Assembly: GCA_032690845.1 (NCBI GenBank)
Contig: CM064424.1
Span: forward strand, 40,499,511 to 40,563,510
Source: Eleusine coracana subsp. coracana
Lineage: Eukaryota; Streptophyta; Magnoliopsida; Poales; Poaceae
Length of the DNA stretch: 64,000 nt
Reading direction: 5' to 3'
Every line of letters begins with the position of its first letter. Position 1 is the first letter of the stretch. Shown piece after piece: positions 30,122-41,100 of the stretch. Position numbers and translations under genes: made by a program. The notes under the pieces are model-generated. The model was not told the origin of the DNA. It was given only the letters and a program-made list of their open reading frames with translations, and ran no database searches.

Positions 30122-31751
30122 TATTGGTATTTCTTACGATCACAGATAAATCCGCAAGCGCGCGGATACCGATGTGGCACTTCACATAGGAGTATTCCAG
30201 GTTATCGAATCATAGGGAATGTGTGTATAATAATCTTTTAAGCTAGTCCATCCAAGGACAACAAGAATATGGTAGGTAGAGGGTAGAGAGGATTCCTATG
30301 GTCAAGGATCCTATAATAAGACAGGTTCGGTCTATTACTACTTACTTCAGGCACCGGCTTACCCCTGCATCCACAGGTGACTCCAGCCAACAGCTCTATG
30401 ATGTACCCGAATGTGGAGGATTACTAAGGCCGGATAGGGCTGTCACCAGCTACCGGCTACCTCTAACAAACCGTGGGGCACGTGGCAAACAAAGGTAACC
30501 TCTAGCCTAGACACCACGTCTACGCTATTAATTACTATCCTAGTCTTGGATCCACGCTTATAGAAGACTAAGATACTCTTATTAAATAGAGCGATGATCC
30601 CATACGCAATAAAGGAAAGAACTTAAATAAGAAACTTATATACCAAAAAGGAAACACAAACACTTACTTGAAAAAGAAAGCATCCGTCGAGGTACAAGCA
30701 TGGGGAAGTTCGCCGACAAACCCGGCGCTTCCCTGAACTCTCCCTCACTCTCTCTCTCTATTTTCTAAGCACTTTGGTAGTGCTAAAGCCTTTGGAATGG
30801 AGGTCTAAACTCTCTTCTTGTGTGTTCTTCTATTCATGGCAAATTCCCCCTCTATTTATAGGTGGAAATGGGCAGGGGGGGTACTTGTAGGTGAAGAGGT
30901 GTCGGTAGGTAAAAGTTGGTCCATCGGGCAGCGGGCCATGCCGGGCGGCTATGTGTGTCGGGCGGCCGGGTATGCTGGGCGGCATGCACCGCCAAGCGGC
31001 GGGGTGGGCCGGGCAGCCGTTATATTTGGTCGGTTCCTGACCGACTCTCTTCCAATGGCTCGGATCTTGTGGCAAAGGCGGTTGTTGGGTCTGTTTGTAC
31101 CGACTTCTCCGTTTTGGGTCCACGCTTATAGAAGACTAAGATACTCTAATTAAATAGAGCGATGATCCCATACGCAATAAAGGAAAGAACTTGAATAAGA
31201 AACTTATATACCAAAAAGGAAACACAAACACTTACTTGAAAAAGAAAGCATCCGTTGAGGTACAAGCGTGGGGAAGATCGCCGACAGACCCGGCACTTCC
31301 CCGAACTCTCCCTCACTCTCTCTCTCTCTCTATTTTCTAAGCACTTTGGTAGTGCTAAAGCCTTTGGAATGGAGGTCTAAACTCTCTTCTTCTGTGTTCT
31401 TCTATTCATGCCAAATTCCCCCTCTATTTATAGGTGGAAATGGGCAGGGGGGTACTTGTAGGTGAAGAGGTGTCGGTAGGTAAAAGTTGGTCCATCGGGC
31501 GGCGGACCATGCCGGGCGGCCATGTGTGTCGGGCGGCCGGGTATGCTGGGCGGCATGCACCGCCGGGTGGTGGGGTAGGCCGGGCAGCCGTTATATTTGG
31601 TCGGTTCCCGACCGACTCTCTTCCAATGGCTCGGATCTTGTGGCAAAGGCGGTTGTTGGGTCTGTTTGTACCGACTTCTCCGTTTTGGGGCCGATAGGCT
31701 TATAGGGCCTCATGGGCAAGCAACCCCGGGTGGTAACCCGAGGCTGGACGA
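30122..31751 (-). repeat. 3' LTR of X, first piece
   Basis: It begins 'tattggtatttcttacgatc', matching the 5' LTR at 56547 ('tgttggtatttcttacgatc'). It contains two copies of a 568-bp unit (next entry). It is cut by Z, whose target duplication gacga is at 31747-31751. Confidence 0.8.
30551..31690. repeat. Tandem duplication of about 568 bp containing the X LTR promoter
   Basis: Copy one is 30551-31118 and copy two 31119 to about 31690, closely similar along their whole length. Each includes the (ct)n run, the 'ttggtagtgctaaagcc' phrase and the minus-strand TATA box (acctataaata, at 30853-30863 and 31435-31445). The X 5' LTR shows a single copy up to the point where W interrupts it. Confidence 0.85.
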
Positions 31752-34700
31752 TGTAACACCCATTTTAAGAAACAAAATGGGTGTAGCCGTACATGTGCCC
31801 AGGATCAAGTTACACACACATACGGTACATCATCAATGGTAAACAGAATAATTATCGATATCCTTTATTTATTACATCGTATCTTTATTACAAAAGGACC
31901 CATGGGTCTAGAAGAAAAATACATCAATGCAGCGGAAAGTATCTAGCGTAGACATCCCAAACTCCACAGGCATCGATTGGAGGATCATCGCCTAGTACTC
32001 GCTTCCTTCCTCTTCGTATTGGCTCCAATCTTCTCCTTGGGCTGAATATCAACATGGTATAGCAAGGGTGAGTACATGTCGTACTCAGCAAGTGGGGGAA
32101 AAGATGACATGGGGCTATAGTCAAGAGAAGGCTTTATAGAGTGGGTTGCATGAGCTTTTAATTAACCTAAGCATCCTATTTACTAAGTGGGGTCATCCCA
32201 ACCCTACTTTCACAAGGTGCTGTACTAACCAAGTCTCAATCCATCCCACCTTTCCAACCATACCAACCCATCCCCAACTAATCTTTTGAGGATTCCAGGC
32301 CGCTCTTGACCGTGAGCACGGCTATCATGATAGTTTGATACTCTGCAGAGTTTGTACCACTTTACCCACAAGTCGTGATTCCCTTGGTGCCCGTGGACGC
32401 GACCCACATTACACACTTCCTTTGGTGTGTGGCAGGGTTTCACTACGAGGCTTTTCCAAAGGGTCTCCCAGTACATGCTAGCCACTAAGGTTCCACTCCC
32501 GTCCATAAGTGATAGCCCTTCAACAAGCAACTCATCACCCCAGGAGCCCCCTCTTGAGCCATTCGGATACAAGGACAGTCCTCTCGACTTCCATTCCCCG
32601 CTCCACCAAATGCTGCACCGACACTGGGAGAACACCTAATTACTAGGCCAAGCCTTACCCATGTCGGTCTTGTGTTGGTACTATTTTCCTGGGTTGTCAC
32701 TCCAAGAACCGGTTCCTAGGATCTACAACAAGCCTACCACCACAAGCGTGTGCCCACGGCACCACATCCTTTCCACCTGGCTTGCATAGATCCCTAAGCC
32801 ATGTTACTAAAAGATTTACCAAACATATCCCACGTGACATTGTTCATTAATCAAAATTAATATTAACCCACATCCCATAAGCCATCTTAAGCATTTTCTA
32901 CCCACAATTCACCCATTGGTTCAAGGCGACAAGGAACAGGGTAAAAACAATTACTAAGGAAAACTCTAACAATAGGTTCCCAATAAATTGACACAAGCAT
33001 GCAATTCTATAGTAACATTTCAATAGGTGTAATATGCATCAAGGACACTTGCCTTCATCCTGCGCAGAAGGCTGCTCTAACCCTTTGAATTCCTGCTCTT
33101 GAAAATCCTCGTAGGGTGGTCCTTGTGTATGCTCGCCTTTATGTAATGACATACCAATACAAGCAAAACATACAAAATCAATACACTATATGCAACAGAG
33201 GAAAAACAGTATGTAGATGCAAGGGATGCAAAGGTTATGCTCCTACGAGAATTTTGGCGCAAGAATCACCTAAATTGGAGTTATGAGTAAAAAGTTATGC
33301 TAGTTTGAAGTTTTAGGGGCAAAAGGGTAAAAACAGAGGCTTTTAAGGCCCTATGTGTAATTTTATAAAATTACAGGGACTAAAGTGTAAATTATTAGGG
33401 CGGAAAAGTAGATACTAAAAGTATAAGGTTGTTTTTGCAAAAAAAATTCTAGGACTCAAACATAATTAATACTAAGTGTAGGGGTTTAAGTGTAAAAAGA
33501 CAGGGCCAAAATATAATTAAAATTAAGTACACGGATGTTTCTGTAAAAATTTAAGGCTAAAATAATATTTATACAATTAATAAGGATTAAGGTATAATTT
33601 TAAAATAATTCTGGGAACTAAAACATAATTAAAATCAGTCCAGAGGTGTTTTATAAAATTACCAGGTCAAATAATAATTTTAATAATGCATAGGGGTGTT
33701 TCTGTAAATTTAGGGCTAAAATAATATTTATACCATTAATAATATAAAAAGACTGGATTAAAATATAATTTAAAATAATTCCAGGGGTTTTCTACAATTT
33801 ATAGGGCAAAAATATAATTTCTTAAGGGTATAGGGGCTTTTTGTAAAAATGTAGTGCTAAAAATAATTATTATAAAGTTCAGGGGCCTAAAAACAAATTT
33901 TTATTTGTTCTGCACAAAAACAGGGGTCTAACATAATTTAAACTAAGCACGGGGGCTAAAATGCAAAACTGCCACAATATCCAGGAATTAATTGAATTAA
34001 TTTTAAATTAGAAAATCATGGACCGGGTCTATAGGTTATGTGGACCATTGGTCCACTGGTTCACGGTGGACCGATTACATAACCCGAAGGGGTATGTAAT
34101 CTGGACGGTTGGATCAAGATCCAACGGCCAGAATTAAAGGGCGGGGGAAGGTCGTCGTCGGCGGCTGGCTAGACGGCGGCGCGCGGCAGGGCTCGCCGGA
34201 GACCGGCCGGAATGGTGCTCCGGTCGGCCATTCCTCGCCGCGAGAGTTCCGGGAGAGAGAGAGGGGAGGGACGGTAGTCTCACCGGCAGGTCGCGCGGGT
34301 GCGGGGAAGGCCGGGAGGGGGTCGGCGGCGCGGCTCGGTGATGGCGAGGGTCAGAGCTCGGTGGGGGAGGTCGTCCGATGGTCGCGAGCGAGCGGGAGGA
34401 GGCGGAGGAGCGGCGGCGGAGCAGGGCGGTGCCGAGGGGTGCTTTATAGGTGCGGAGGCGGGCGAATTGAGCCGGCGCGGGGCTCTCCGGCCATCAATGG
34501 CCACTAGCGCCATTGATGCGCACGGGGGGTTCGTAACGGCCGAAAGTTAGGGGGGGGGGGGGGGGAAGGGAAGTGGAGGCAGTCGCGCGCGCTCGGGCGC
34601 CGGTTTCGGGAGCCGGGGAGGTCGGGAGAGGGAGATCGACGGCGGCAACGGCGTCGGTTTCCGGCAGCGGGAGAGAGAGAGGCGGAGGAGGGGATCACAG

Positions 34701-35159
34701 GCGGGGCCCGCGTGTCAGTGAGAGAGAGAGAGAGAGCGCGGGAGGAGCGGGCCGCGCGCGCTGGGCCGACCGGGAGGAGCTGGGCCGTGCGGGGGGGGGG
34801 GGGGGGGGGGGAAGTGAAGGGAGGGGGAGGTGGCCTGGCCGGCTGGGCTGAAAGGAGGAGGTGGCTGAATTGGGGGATGCGGCCCAGTTTTGTTTTCTTT
34901 CTCAATTCTTTCCTTCTCTAATTTCTTTTCTAAATCCTTTCTTTTCTAAAATTTTATTCTATTAATTCTAGCAATTAATTAATTAATTAATTAATTAAAT
35001 GCAAGATGCAAACAAAACCTATATGAACATGCCATGCTATGCCAATGCAACAATTTATTTTTATTTATTGTAAAAAAAACAATTTGTCCTAGGTTATTAA
35101 TTAAACTCCTAAATGCTAATAGTTGGCATTTTTAGAATTTGCAAAAGTAGGATGTTACA
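31752..35159 (-). repeat. 3' LTR of Z
   Basis: 3408 bp. The minus-strand TATA box cctataaagc is at 34441-34450, giving a U3 of about 700 bp and an unusually long R-U5 of about 2.7 kb. 33290-33990 is a degenerate array of phrases like 'aggggctaaaatataatt'. 34548-34566 and 34790-34811 are G runs on the plus strand. 34972-34998 is an (aatt)n microsatellite. Confidence 0.92.
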
Positions 35160-35177
35160 AACTTACCCCCCTTAAAA
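35160..35177 (-). other. Polypurine tract of Z
   Basis: The minus strand reads TTTTAAGGGGGGTAAGT immediately before the 3' LTR start (TGTAACATCC), the expected plus-strand primer. Confidence 0.8.
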
Positions 35178-37919
35178 TGAATCTCGCCCTCGAGATTCGG
35201 AAGGATCGATGAAGAGGTGGGGAAACTCGGCTTTTAATTCTTCTTCACGCTCCCAGGTGGCTTCTTCTTCCGTGTGATGATTCCAGAGCACCTTGCACAT
35301 CCGGATCACTTTATTTCTGGTAACTCTTTCAATAACTTCTAGGATCTTGACTGGTTGTTCCATATATGTGAGGTCTTTCTGAAGGTCTATTTCATTAACA
35401 GGGAGTTGTTCTTCAGGTACTCTTAAGCACTTCTTTAATTGGGACACATGAAACACGTCATGCACATCCGTGAGATGTAAGGGTAGCTCCAACTGATATG
35501 CAACTTCTCCTCTTCTGTCGAGGATCTTGAAAGGGCCGATGTAACGTGGTGCTAACTTCCCTTTGACTTTGAAACGTCTAACACCTCTCATGGGTGATAC
35601 CTTGAGATACACGAAATCTCCAATCTCGAAGGATAGGTCTCTTCGCCTACGATCGGCGTAGCTTTTCTGCCTTGATTGTGCAACCTTTAGGTTCTCGCAT
35701 ACAATCTTAACTTGTCTTTCTGCTTCTTGTAGGATTTCAGGTCCGAAGACTTGATTCTCTCCTGTCTCGTTCCAGAATAGAGGTGTCCTACACTTTCTCC
35801 CATATAGGAACTCGAAAGGCGCCATCTCTATACTTTCTTGATAACTGTTGTTATAAGAAAATTCTACGTAGGGTAGGCTCTTGTCCCAGCTCGTGCCGTA
35901 TTTCAACGCACAAGCTCTCAACATGTCTTCTTGTATCTGGTTCGTCCTCTCGGTTTGCCCATCAATCTGAGGGTGATATGCCGAGCTGAAGTTCAACTTG
36001 GTGCCAAGAGATTCATGTACCTTCCCCCAAAACCTCGAGGTGAACTAAGAGCCTCTGTCAGATACTATCTTCTTAGGGACTCCATGTAAACACACTATCC
36101 TTGACATGTATAGTTCTGCCAGCTTCGCACCACTATAAGTTGTCTTGACGGGAATAAAGTGTGCCACCTTGGTTAAACGATCAATTATAACCCATATAGA
36201 ATCATATCCCGACTGTGTACGGGGTAATCCAACGATGAAGTCCATACCGACTTGTTCCCACTTCCACTCAGGAATCTTTAGAGGTTGAAGTAGTCCGGTG
36301 GGTCGTTGGTGTTCTGCCTTGACACGTTGACATGTGTCACACACCGCAACGTACTCTGCGACATCACGCTTCATGCCATGCCACCAATAACGAGTTTTCA
36401 AGTCTTGATACATCTTGGTACTTCCTGGATGAATGGAGTATGCAGAATCGTGTGCTTCCCGTAGTATTATGTCACGAAGGGGCTTTTTGTCTGGCACACA
36501 TATTCTTTTACCTATCCATATAATACCCTTCTTATCTTCTGTGAAGTCGGTAGCTTTTCCTTCCTTAATGAGCTTTCTGATCTCACTTAACTTCTCATCT
36601 TCTAGCTGTCCTTTGCGAATTTCTTTATTGAGAGTTGGTTCTACTTCCATTGCGACGGCCTCCAACTCATTCACAAACCCAAGGTTTAGTCGTTCAAACT
36701 CCTTGCAGAGTGCTGGTGGTAGCCTTTCCACGATTAACTGACTGCAATAGGTCTTCCTACTCAGGGCATCTGCAACAACATTCGCCTTCCCTGGATGATA
36801 GTTAATACCCACATCATAGTCCTTAATCAACTCTAACCAACGTCGTTGTCTTAGGTTCAACTCCGTCTGAGTGAATATGTACTTGAGACTCTTGTGATCC
36901 GTATAGATCTCACAATGATGACCAAGAATGTAGTGCCTCCAAATTTTCAGAGCATGTACTACTGCCGCTAATTCCAAATCGTGTGTTGGGTACTTCTCTT
37001 CATGCTTCCGTAATTGCCTAGATGCATATGCCACAACATGACCTTCCTGCATGAGCACACATCCTAGTCCTTGCCTGGATGCGTCACAGTATATGTCAAA
37101 ACTCATATTGATGTCAGGTAAGATTAAGACAGGGGCTAACGTTAATCTCTTCTTCAATTCTTCAAAGCTGGTTTGACAACGCGGAGTCCATTCGAAAATC
37201 TTGTCCTTCCCTAACAGTGTCGTCATTGGCTTTGCTATTTTGGAGAAGTCCTTTATGAATCGCCGATAGTATCCGGCTAATCCAAGAAAACTTCTAATCT
37301 CCCTTACTGTCTGTGGTGGTTTCCAATCTAGGACGTCCTTTACCTTGCCTGGATCGACTGACACTCCTCCAGCAGAGATCACATGACCAAGAAATGCTAC
37401 CTCCTTCAGCCAGAATTCGCACTTACTTAATTTGGCATACAACTGGTGTTCACGTAGCTTCTCTAGAACTAGCCTGAGGTGTACCTCATGCTCTTCTTCA
37501 TTCTTTGAAAACACCAAGATGTCATCAATGAAAACCACAACAAACTTATCCAAGTATTCCATGAACACCTTGTTCATAAGGTACATGAAGTAAGCCGGTG
37601 CATTGGTTAACCCAAATGACATTACCGTATACTCATATAACCCATATCTTGTTCGGAAAGCTGTCTTGGGTATGTCTGATGGTCTGATTTTTAACTGGTG
37701 ATACCCGGATCGTAGATCAATCTTGGAGAATACACAAGCCCCTTTCATCTGATCGAACAAGTCTTCAATCCTTGGTAGTGGATACTTATTCTTGATGGTT
37801 ACATCATTAAGAGAACGATAGTCCACACACATCCTCTGAGTCTTATCCTTCTTCTCGACAAAGAGTACTGGAGCTCCCCAAGGTGAGGAACTAGGGCGAA
37901 TGAAACCTTTCTCTAGCAT
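35172..37919 (-). pseudogene. Reverse transcriptase, RNase H and integrase of Z, one TAG stop
   Basis: Continues the gag-protease frame after a TAG at 37920-37922. The first 180 residues are RT (FIRPSSSPWGAPVLFV, CVDYRSLNDVTIKNKYPLP, FSKIDLRSGYHQL, TAFRTRYGLYEYTVMSFGLT, catalytic FIDDILVFS). Then RNase H (FDIYCDASRQGLGCVL, YPTHDLELAAVVHALKIWRH, YTDHKSLKY), the integrase zinc domain (HPGSTKMYQ, CDTCQRVK) and the integrase core (GMDFIVGLP, VSDRGS, HPQIDGQTERTNQ). A second TAG at 36045-36047 falls where Gln is normal, just after SDRGS. After it come GPFKILDRRG, HDVFHVSQLKKCL and a chromodomain-like tail (VLWNHHTEEEATWEREEEL). All catalytic acidic residues are present. Only the two stops prevent a full product, unless they are read through. 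Confidence 0.92.
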
Positions 37920-39692
37920 CTAATGTAATTGCTTCTTTAGTTCTACCAACTCATTAACTGGCATCCTATAGGGCCTCTTAGATATAGGAGCAGTTCCTGG
38001 TATTAAGTCGATAACAAACTCTATGTCACGGTCTGGTGGCATACCTGAAAGTTGTTCAGGAAAGACATCAGGGAATTCACATACCACTCGTATCTCTTCT
38101 ATGGGTGTGGCGGTGGTTTGGTTTAGTATGACTTCCTTGGTAGTAGAGTTGGCTGCTATGAATTCAACCTTGGTACCCTCTGCACTGGTCAGTTGTACTG
38201 ACTGCTTGGCGCACTGTATCACTCCATCATACTTGCGTAACCAATCCATTCCAAGTATTATATCTATCCCCTTGGAGTCTAGGATTATGAGATTAGCTGA
38301 GAAGTCCACCCCCCTTATTTTAAGGGCGACCTTTGGGCATATTTGATTGGTTCTCATTTCTCCACCAGGAGAGCTAACTAACATGGTACGCTTCATAAGA
38401 GCAATCGGTAAGTTGTGCTTTGCCACATATGTGGATGTTATGAATGAATGCGATGCTCCCGAATCAAACAAAATGGTTGCAGGTTGAGAGTTAGCTAAGA
38501 ACATACCCAGCACCACATCTGCAGCTTGCTCAGCTTCTTCCGTAGTGACATGATTGACGCGCCCTCGAGCGTAATTCTGTTGTCCTTGATTGCCTGAAGG
38601 CAGGTTAGTTGAAGCTTGCCTTGGTGCATTGTTCCGTTGAGGACACTGTCCCATGAAGTGACCTTCCTGTCCACAGTGATAACATCCGCGTTTCACACCA
38701 TTAGTGTTTCCAACGGTGGGGCGGTTCTGGTTTTGTGGAGCTGTTGGGGCTGTGGGGCGGGGTGCTTGCTGATAGGTGGGACGAGGTGCCTGCTGCTGGC
38801 TAGGGCGGGGTGCCTGGTAGTTGGAACGTTGCATTGGAAAGTTTGGGCGTGGAGCTTGCATGGGTGGCCTGACAGTGCTGGTAGCACGGTAGTATGAGTT
38901 AGAAGATGGCATCATGCGGGGGCGAGTGTTGCTACCATAGGATTGTCCTTGGAATGGCATCTTCCTCTTGCCTTCCCTCTCAATCTCATTGCACTTATTC
39001 TCCACGACAATGGCCTTGTCCACCAGTTTCTGGAAGTTGACATAGTCATTGTTTATCAACTGAAACTGGATGTCATTCTGCAGTCCCCTCATGAACATGT
39101 ATTGCTTCTTCCCATCGGTGTTCACATCCTCGGGAGCATACCTGGACAGCTGGATGAACCTATTCAAGTATTCACTTACTGACATGTCCCCCTGTCTCAG
39201 GTCTTGAAATTCCTGTCTTTTCAGCAATTTGATGCCCGTAGGAATATAGTGGGAGCGGAAATTATCCTTAAACTCAATCCAAGTGATGCTTTCCACATCA
39301 GCATTAGTATTGCAATAAGCTTCCCACCAGTCTGCGGCTACACCATACAGCTGATGAGCTGCAAAGAGAACCTTCTCTCGATCATTGCATTGAGCGATTA
39401 TCAACTTCTTTTCGATTGCCTTAAGCCAATCGTCAGCTTCCATCGGATCCTTAGATTGGGAAAAGGTAGGTGGCTTAGTCCTTAGGAACTCCCCCAATCT
39501 ATTCTGGGGTGGAGGTGGAGGTGCATGGTGGTTCTGCTGGTTGTTGTGGTTCTGTTGTATAGCGCCCAAAGTTTGGATCATTGTTTGCATGAGCTGAGTC
39601 TGTACGGCCAAGAATTGCTCAAGGTTCGAAGCATTATTGCCATCCTCGTTGTTCTGATTGCTACCTCCAGCGTGTCCTCTAGTGCGAACCAT
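37920..39692 (-). CDS. Gag-protease of Z
   Basis: Start chosen at 39692 (MVRTRGHAGGSNQ), the usual beginning of Tekay-type gag; the frame is open further upstream to 39773. Residues about 85-240 are the gag domain (EADDWLKAIEKKLIIAQCND, LYGVAADWWEAY, FQDLRQGDMSVSEYLNRFI). A Pro/Gln-rich linker leads to the CCHC knuckle CYHCGQEGHFMGQC near residue 345. The retroviral-type protease follows (ATILFDSGASHSFI as the active site, LIILDSKGIDIILGMDWL). The frame ends with the first motifs of the RT domain (YRMPVNELVELKKQL) at a TAG where the polyprotein would normally continue. Gag and protease themselves look intact. Confidence 0.9.
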   Translation of the reverse strand: MVRTRGHAGGSNQNNEDGNNASNLEQFLAVQTQLMQTMIQTLGAIQQNHNNQQNHHAPPPPPQNRLGEFLRTKPPTFSQSKDPMEADDWLKAIEKKLIIAQCNDREKVLFAAHQLYGVAADWWEAYCNTNADVESITWIEFKDNFRSHYIPTGIKLLKRQEFQDLRQGDMSVSEYLNRFIQLSRYAPEDVNTDGKKQYMFMRGLQNDIQFQLINNDYVNFQKLVDKAIVVENKCNEIEREGKRKMPFQGQSYGSNTRPRMMPSSNSYYRATSTVRPPMQAPRPNFPMQRSNYQAPRPSQQQAPRPTYQQAPRPTAPTAPQNQNRPTVGNTNGVKRGCYHCGQEGHFMGQCPQRNNAPRQASTNLPSGNQGQQNYARGRVNHVTTEEAEQAADVVLGMFLANSQPATILFDSGASHSFITSTYVAKHNLPIALMKRTMLVSSPGGEMRTNQICPKVALKIRGVDFSANLIILDSKGIDIILGMDWLRKYDGVIQCAKQSVQLTSAEGTKVEFIAANSTTKEVILNQTTATPIEEIRVVCEFPDVFPEQLSGMPPDRDIEFVIDLIPGTAPISKRPYRMPVNELVELKKQLH

Positions 39693-39969
39693 CTGATTAG
39701 AGTAGGTGGTGGAAGTAGTGTGAGACAAGGTGTGGTAATAACAAAAAGAAGGATCCCCATCTAAATGTATCAAGGAGTGATAAGTAAAAGATAGTTTATT
39801 TTAATAAGCAAACAAACGATGAGGTTGTGGACAAGGTGCCGAGGCATCCTACAACTCACATCAAGCACACTTATTATCCAAGCCAACGAGTTCATTACAT
39901 CACACCATGAAAGTAAATCGATGTAAGCGTTTGATTATTACAATCTTTATTTACGGGCAAGGGAATCTC

Positions 39970-40899
39970 CTAGGCATGGGAGTTGACTTCGTCGGAGATC
40001 GAAGGTAGGGAACTTGCGCGCTTTGGGGAGTTTGCAGTCCAAGTGCGGATACCCGATGAGTAGAGGTCACTCTGCTCGCCCATCTTGACTCGCTGGTCGC
40101 GCTTTATGTAATCCTCAGTATTGCGCAGCCTCTTCCGAAGGGTGTGGTTCTCCCTCTGTAGTGCCTCCATAGTGCGGCTTAAGTCCACCGCTATTCCCTG
40201 AGTTTCCTCCATCTCCCTGGTGCTCACATACCATTCTGTAGGAGCGACGGTGTACTTCTCCGTGCCAAGCTTCCGACAGGGAATGTGTGCAAAACTTGTC
40301 CTTGCTATTCCATGGCGGTGAGTGTAGCAGAGGCTAGTGAGAGCCCTCCAAGCAGCGTTGTCTATTGCAGCCCCACGAGTAGCCCTAGGGGTGCGGCCAC
40401 GGTGCGTTGATATGACGCGGTCGCCGTCGTAGATGTTGACCTCCGCTGTCCATTCCTCACGAGAAGGACGATCCACTTTCTTGATGAAGTACTGAGGCTT
40501 GTTGGTGATGCCAATCTTCTCAAGTAGCTTTCGCAGAGTCTTGGAGAAGGTCTCACCCTCTAGTCCAAAAGAGCAATACTTCTCGGCCATACGGATGGCT
40601 AGGTCTTCGTCCTCATCACCATTCTTAGGCTCTTCGAGGTCTTCGGGCTCTTCTGGGTCTCCTTCCTCTTGTGGTTCCTCAGGGTCCTCTTCTTGCTCAT
40701 ATTCTTCTGGTTCTTCTTCTTCAGGTTCCTCAGGGTCCTCTTGTGGTTCCTCTAAAAGCGTCTCATCCCTTACTAGGGTCTTCTCACGTTCAGGTTGATT
40801 TGCTTCTTCACTTTCCTCCCTTTGAACACGCCTAGAGGCAAGGAGTCCATAGTGGCGTCTAGTCATACTCTTACGAGCGGTTTGCTTGGTGCGGGCCAT
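39970..40899 (-). CDS. Extra ORF of Z with histone H3-like N-terminus, acidic stretch and dsRBD-like segment
   Basis: Intact frame of 309 codons, first ORF after the primer site and before gag, in sense orientation. Residues 1-11 read MARTKQTARKS; after Met removal the next ten residues equal the N-terminus of histone H3, including Lys4, Lys9 and Ser10. From residue 12 (MTRRHYGLLASRR) the similarity ends. Residues about 45-100 are almost only Glu, Asp and Pro. Residues about 118-195 (TFSKTLRKLLEKIGI, PQYFIKKV, EEWTAEVNIYDGDRV, RGRTPRATRGAAIDNAAWRAL) suggest the alpha-beta-beta-beta-alpha pattern of a double-stranded-RNA-binding domain. Residues about 240-275 form a coiled coil (MEALQRENHTLRKRLRNTED). 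I know no established function. The H3 match is seen directly; the dsRBD reading is inference from pattern. Confidence 0.8.
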   Translation of the reverse strand: MARTKQTARKSMTRRHYGLLASRRVQREESEEANQPEREKTLVRDETLLEEPQEDPEEPEEEEPEEYEQEEDPEEPQEEGDPEEPEDLEEPKNGDEDEDLAIRMAEKYCSFGLEGETFSKTLRKLLEKIGITNKPQYFIKKVDRPSREEWTAEVNIYDGDRVISTHRGRTPRATRGAAIDNAAWRALTSLCYTHRHGIARTSFAHIPCRKLGTEKYTVAPTEWYVSTREMEETQGIAVDLSRTMEALQRENHTLRKRLRNTEDYIKRDQRVKMGEQSDLYSSGIRTWTANSPKRASSLPSISDEVNSHA

Positions 40900-41082
40900 C
40901 TATATTTTAAAATCACAAGGCATGAATAAGCAATGGTTAAAGAAATCTGAAATTCAACAAAAGCAACAAAATGAGAAACGACAAGGATTAGTATTTTGTT
41001 AAAATAGTTTGTATTGATGTAAGACAAAATAGGGTCCCTAAATGCGTCCATGGCTAACTAGGCTGACGTCCTGCAGTCGATA

Positions 41083-41096
41083 TGGCTCTGATACCA
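41083..41096 (-). other. Primer binding site of Z (initiator Met tRNA)
   Basis: The minus strand reads TGGTATCAGAGCCA, 4 bases inside the 5' LTR end at 41101. Confidence 0.9.
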
Positions 41097-41100
41097 CTTC

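Noticed and set aside
30818..31153. Frames of 70-110 codons in the X LTR
   Set aside because: They arise from GC-rich, tandemly duplicated LTR sequence on both strands and match no protein.
34109..34905. Gly/Arg-rich frames in the Z LTRs (also 43459-44319)
   Set aside because: They lie in GC-rich LTR sequence around the TATA box and contain homopolymer runs; the two LTR copies differ in frame, so there is no coding constraint.
36332..36741. Plus-strand frames opposite Z pol
   Set aside because: Mirror frames of the pol coding sequence without any domain resemblance.
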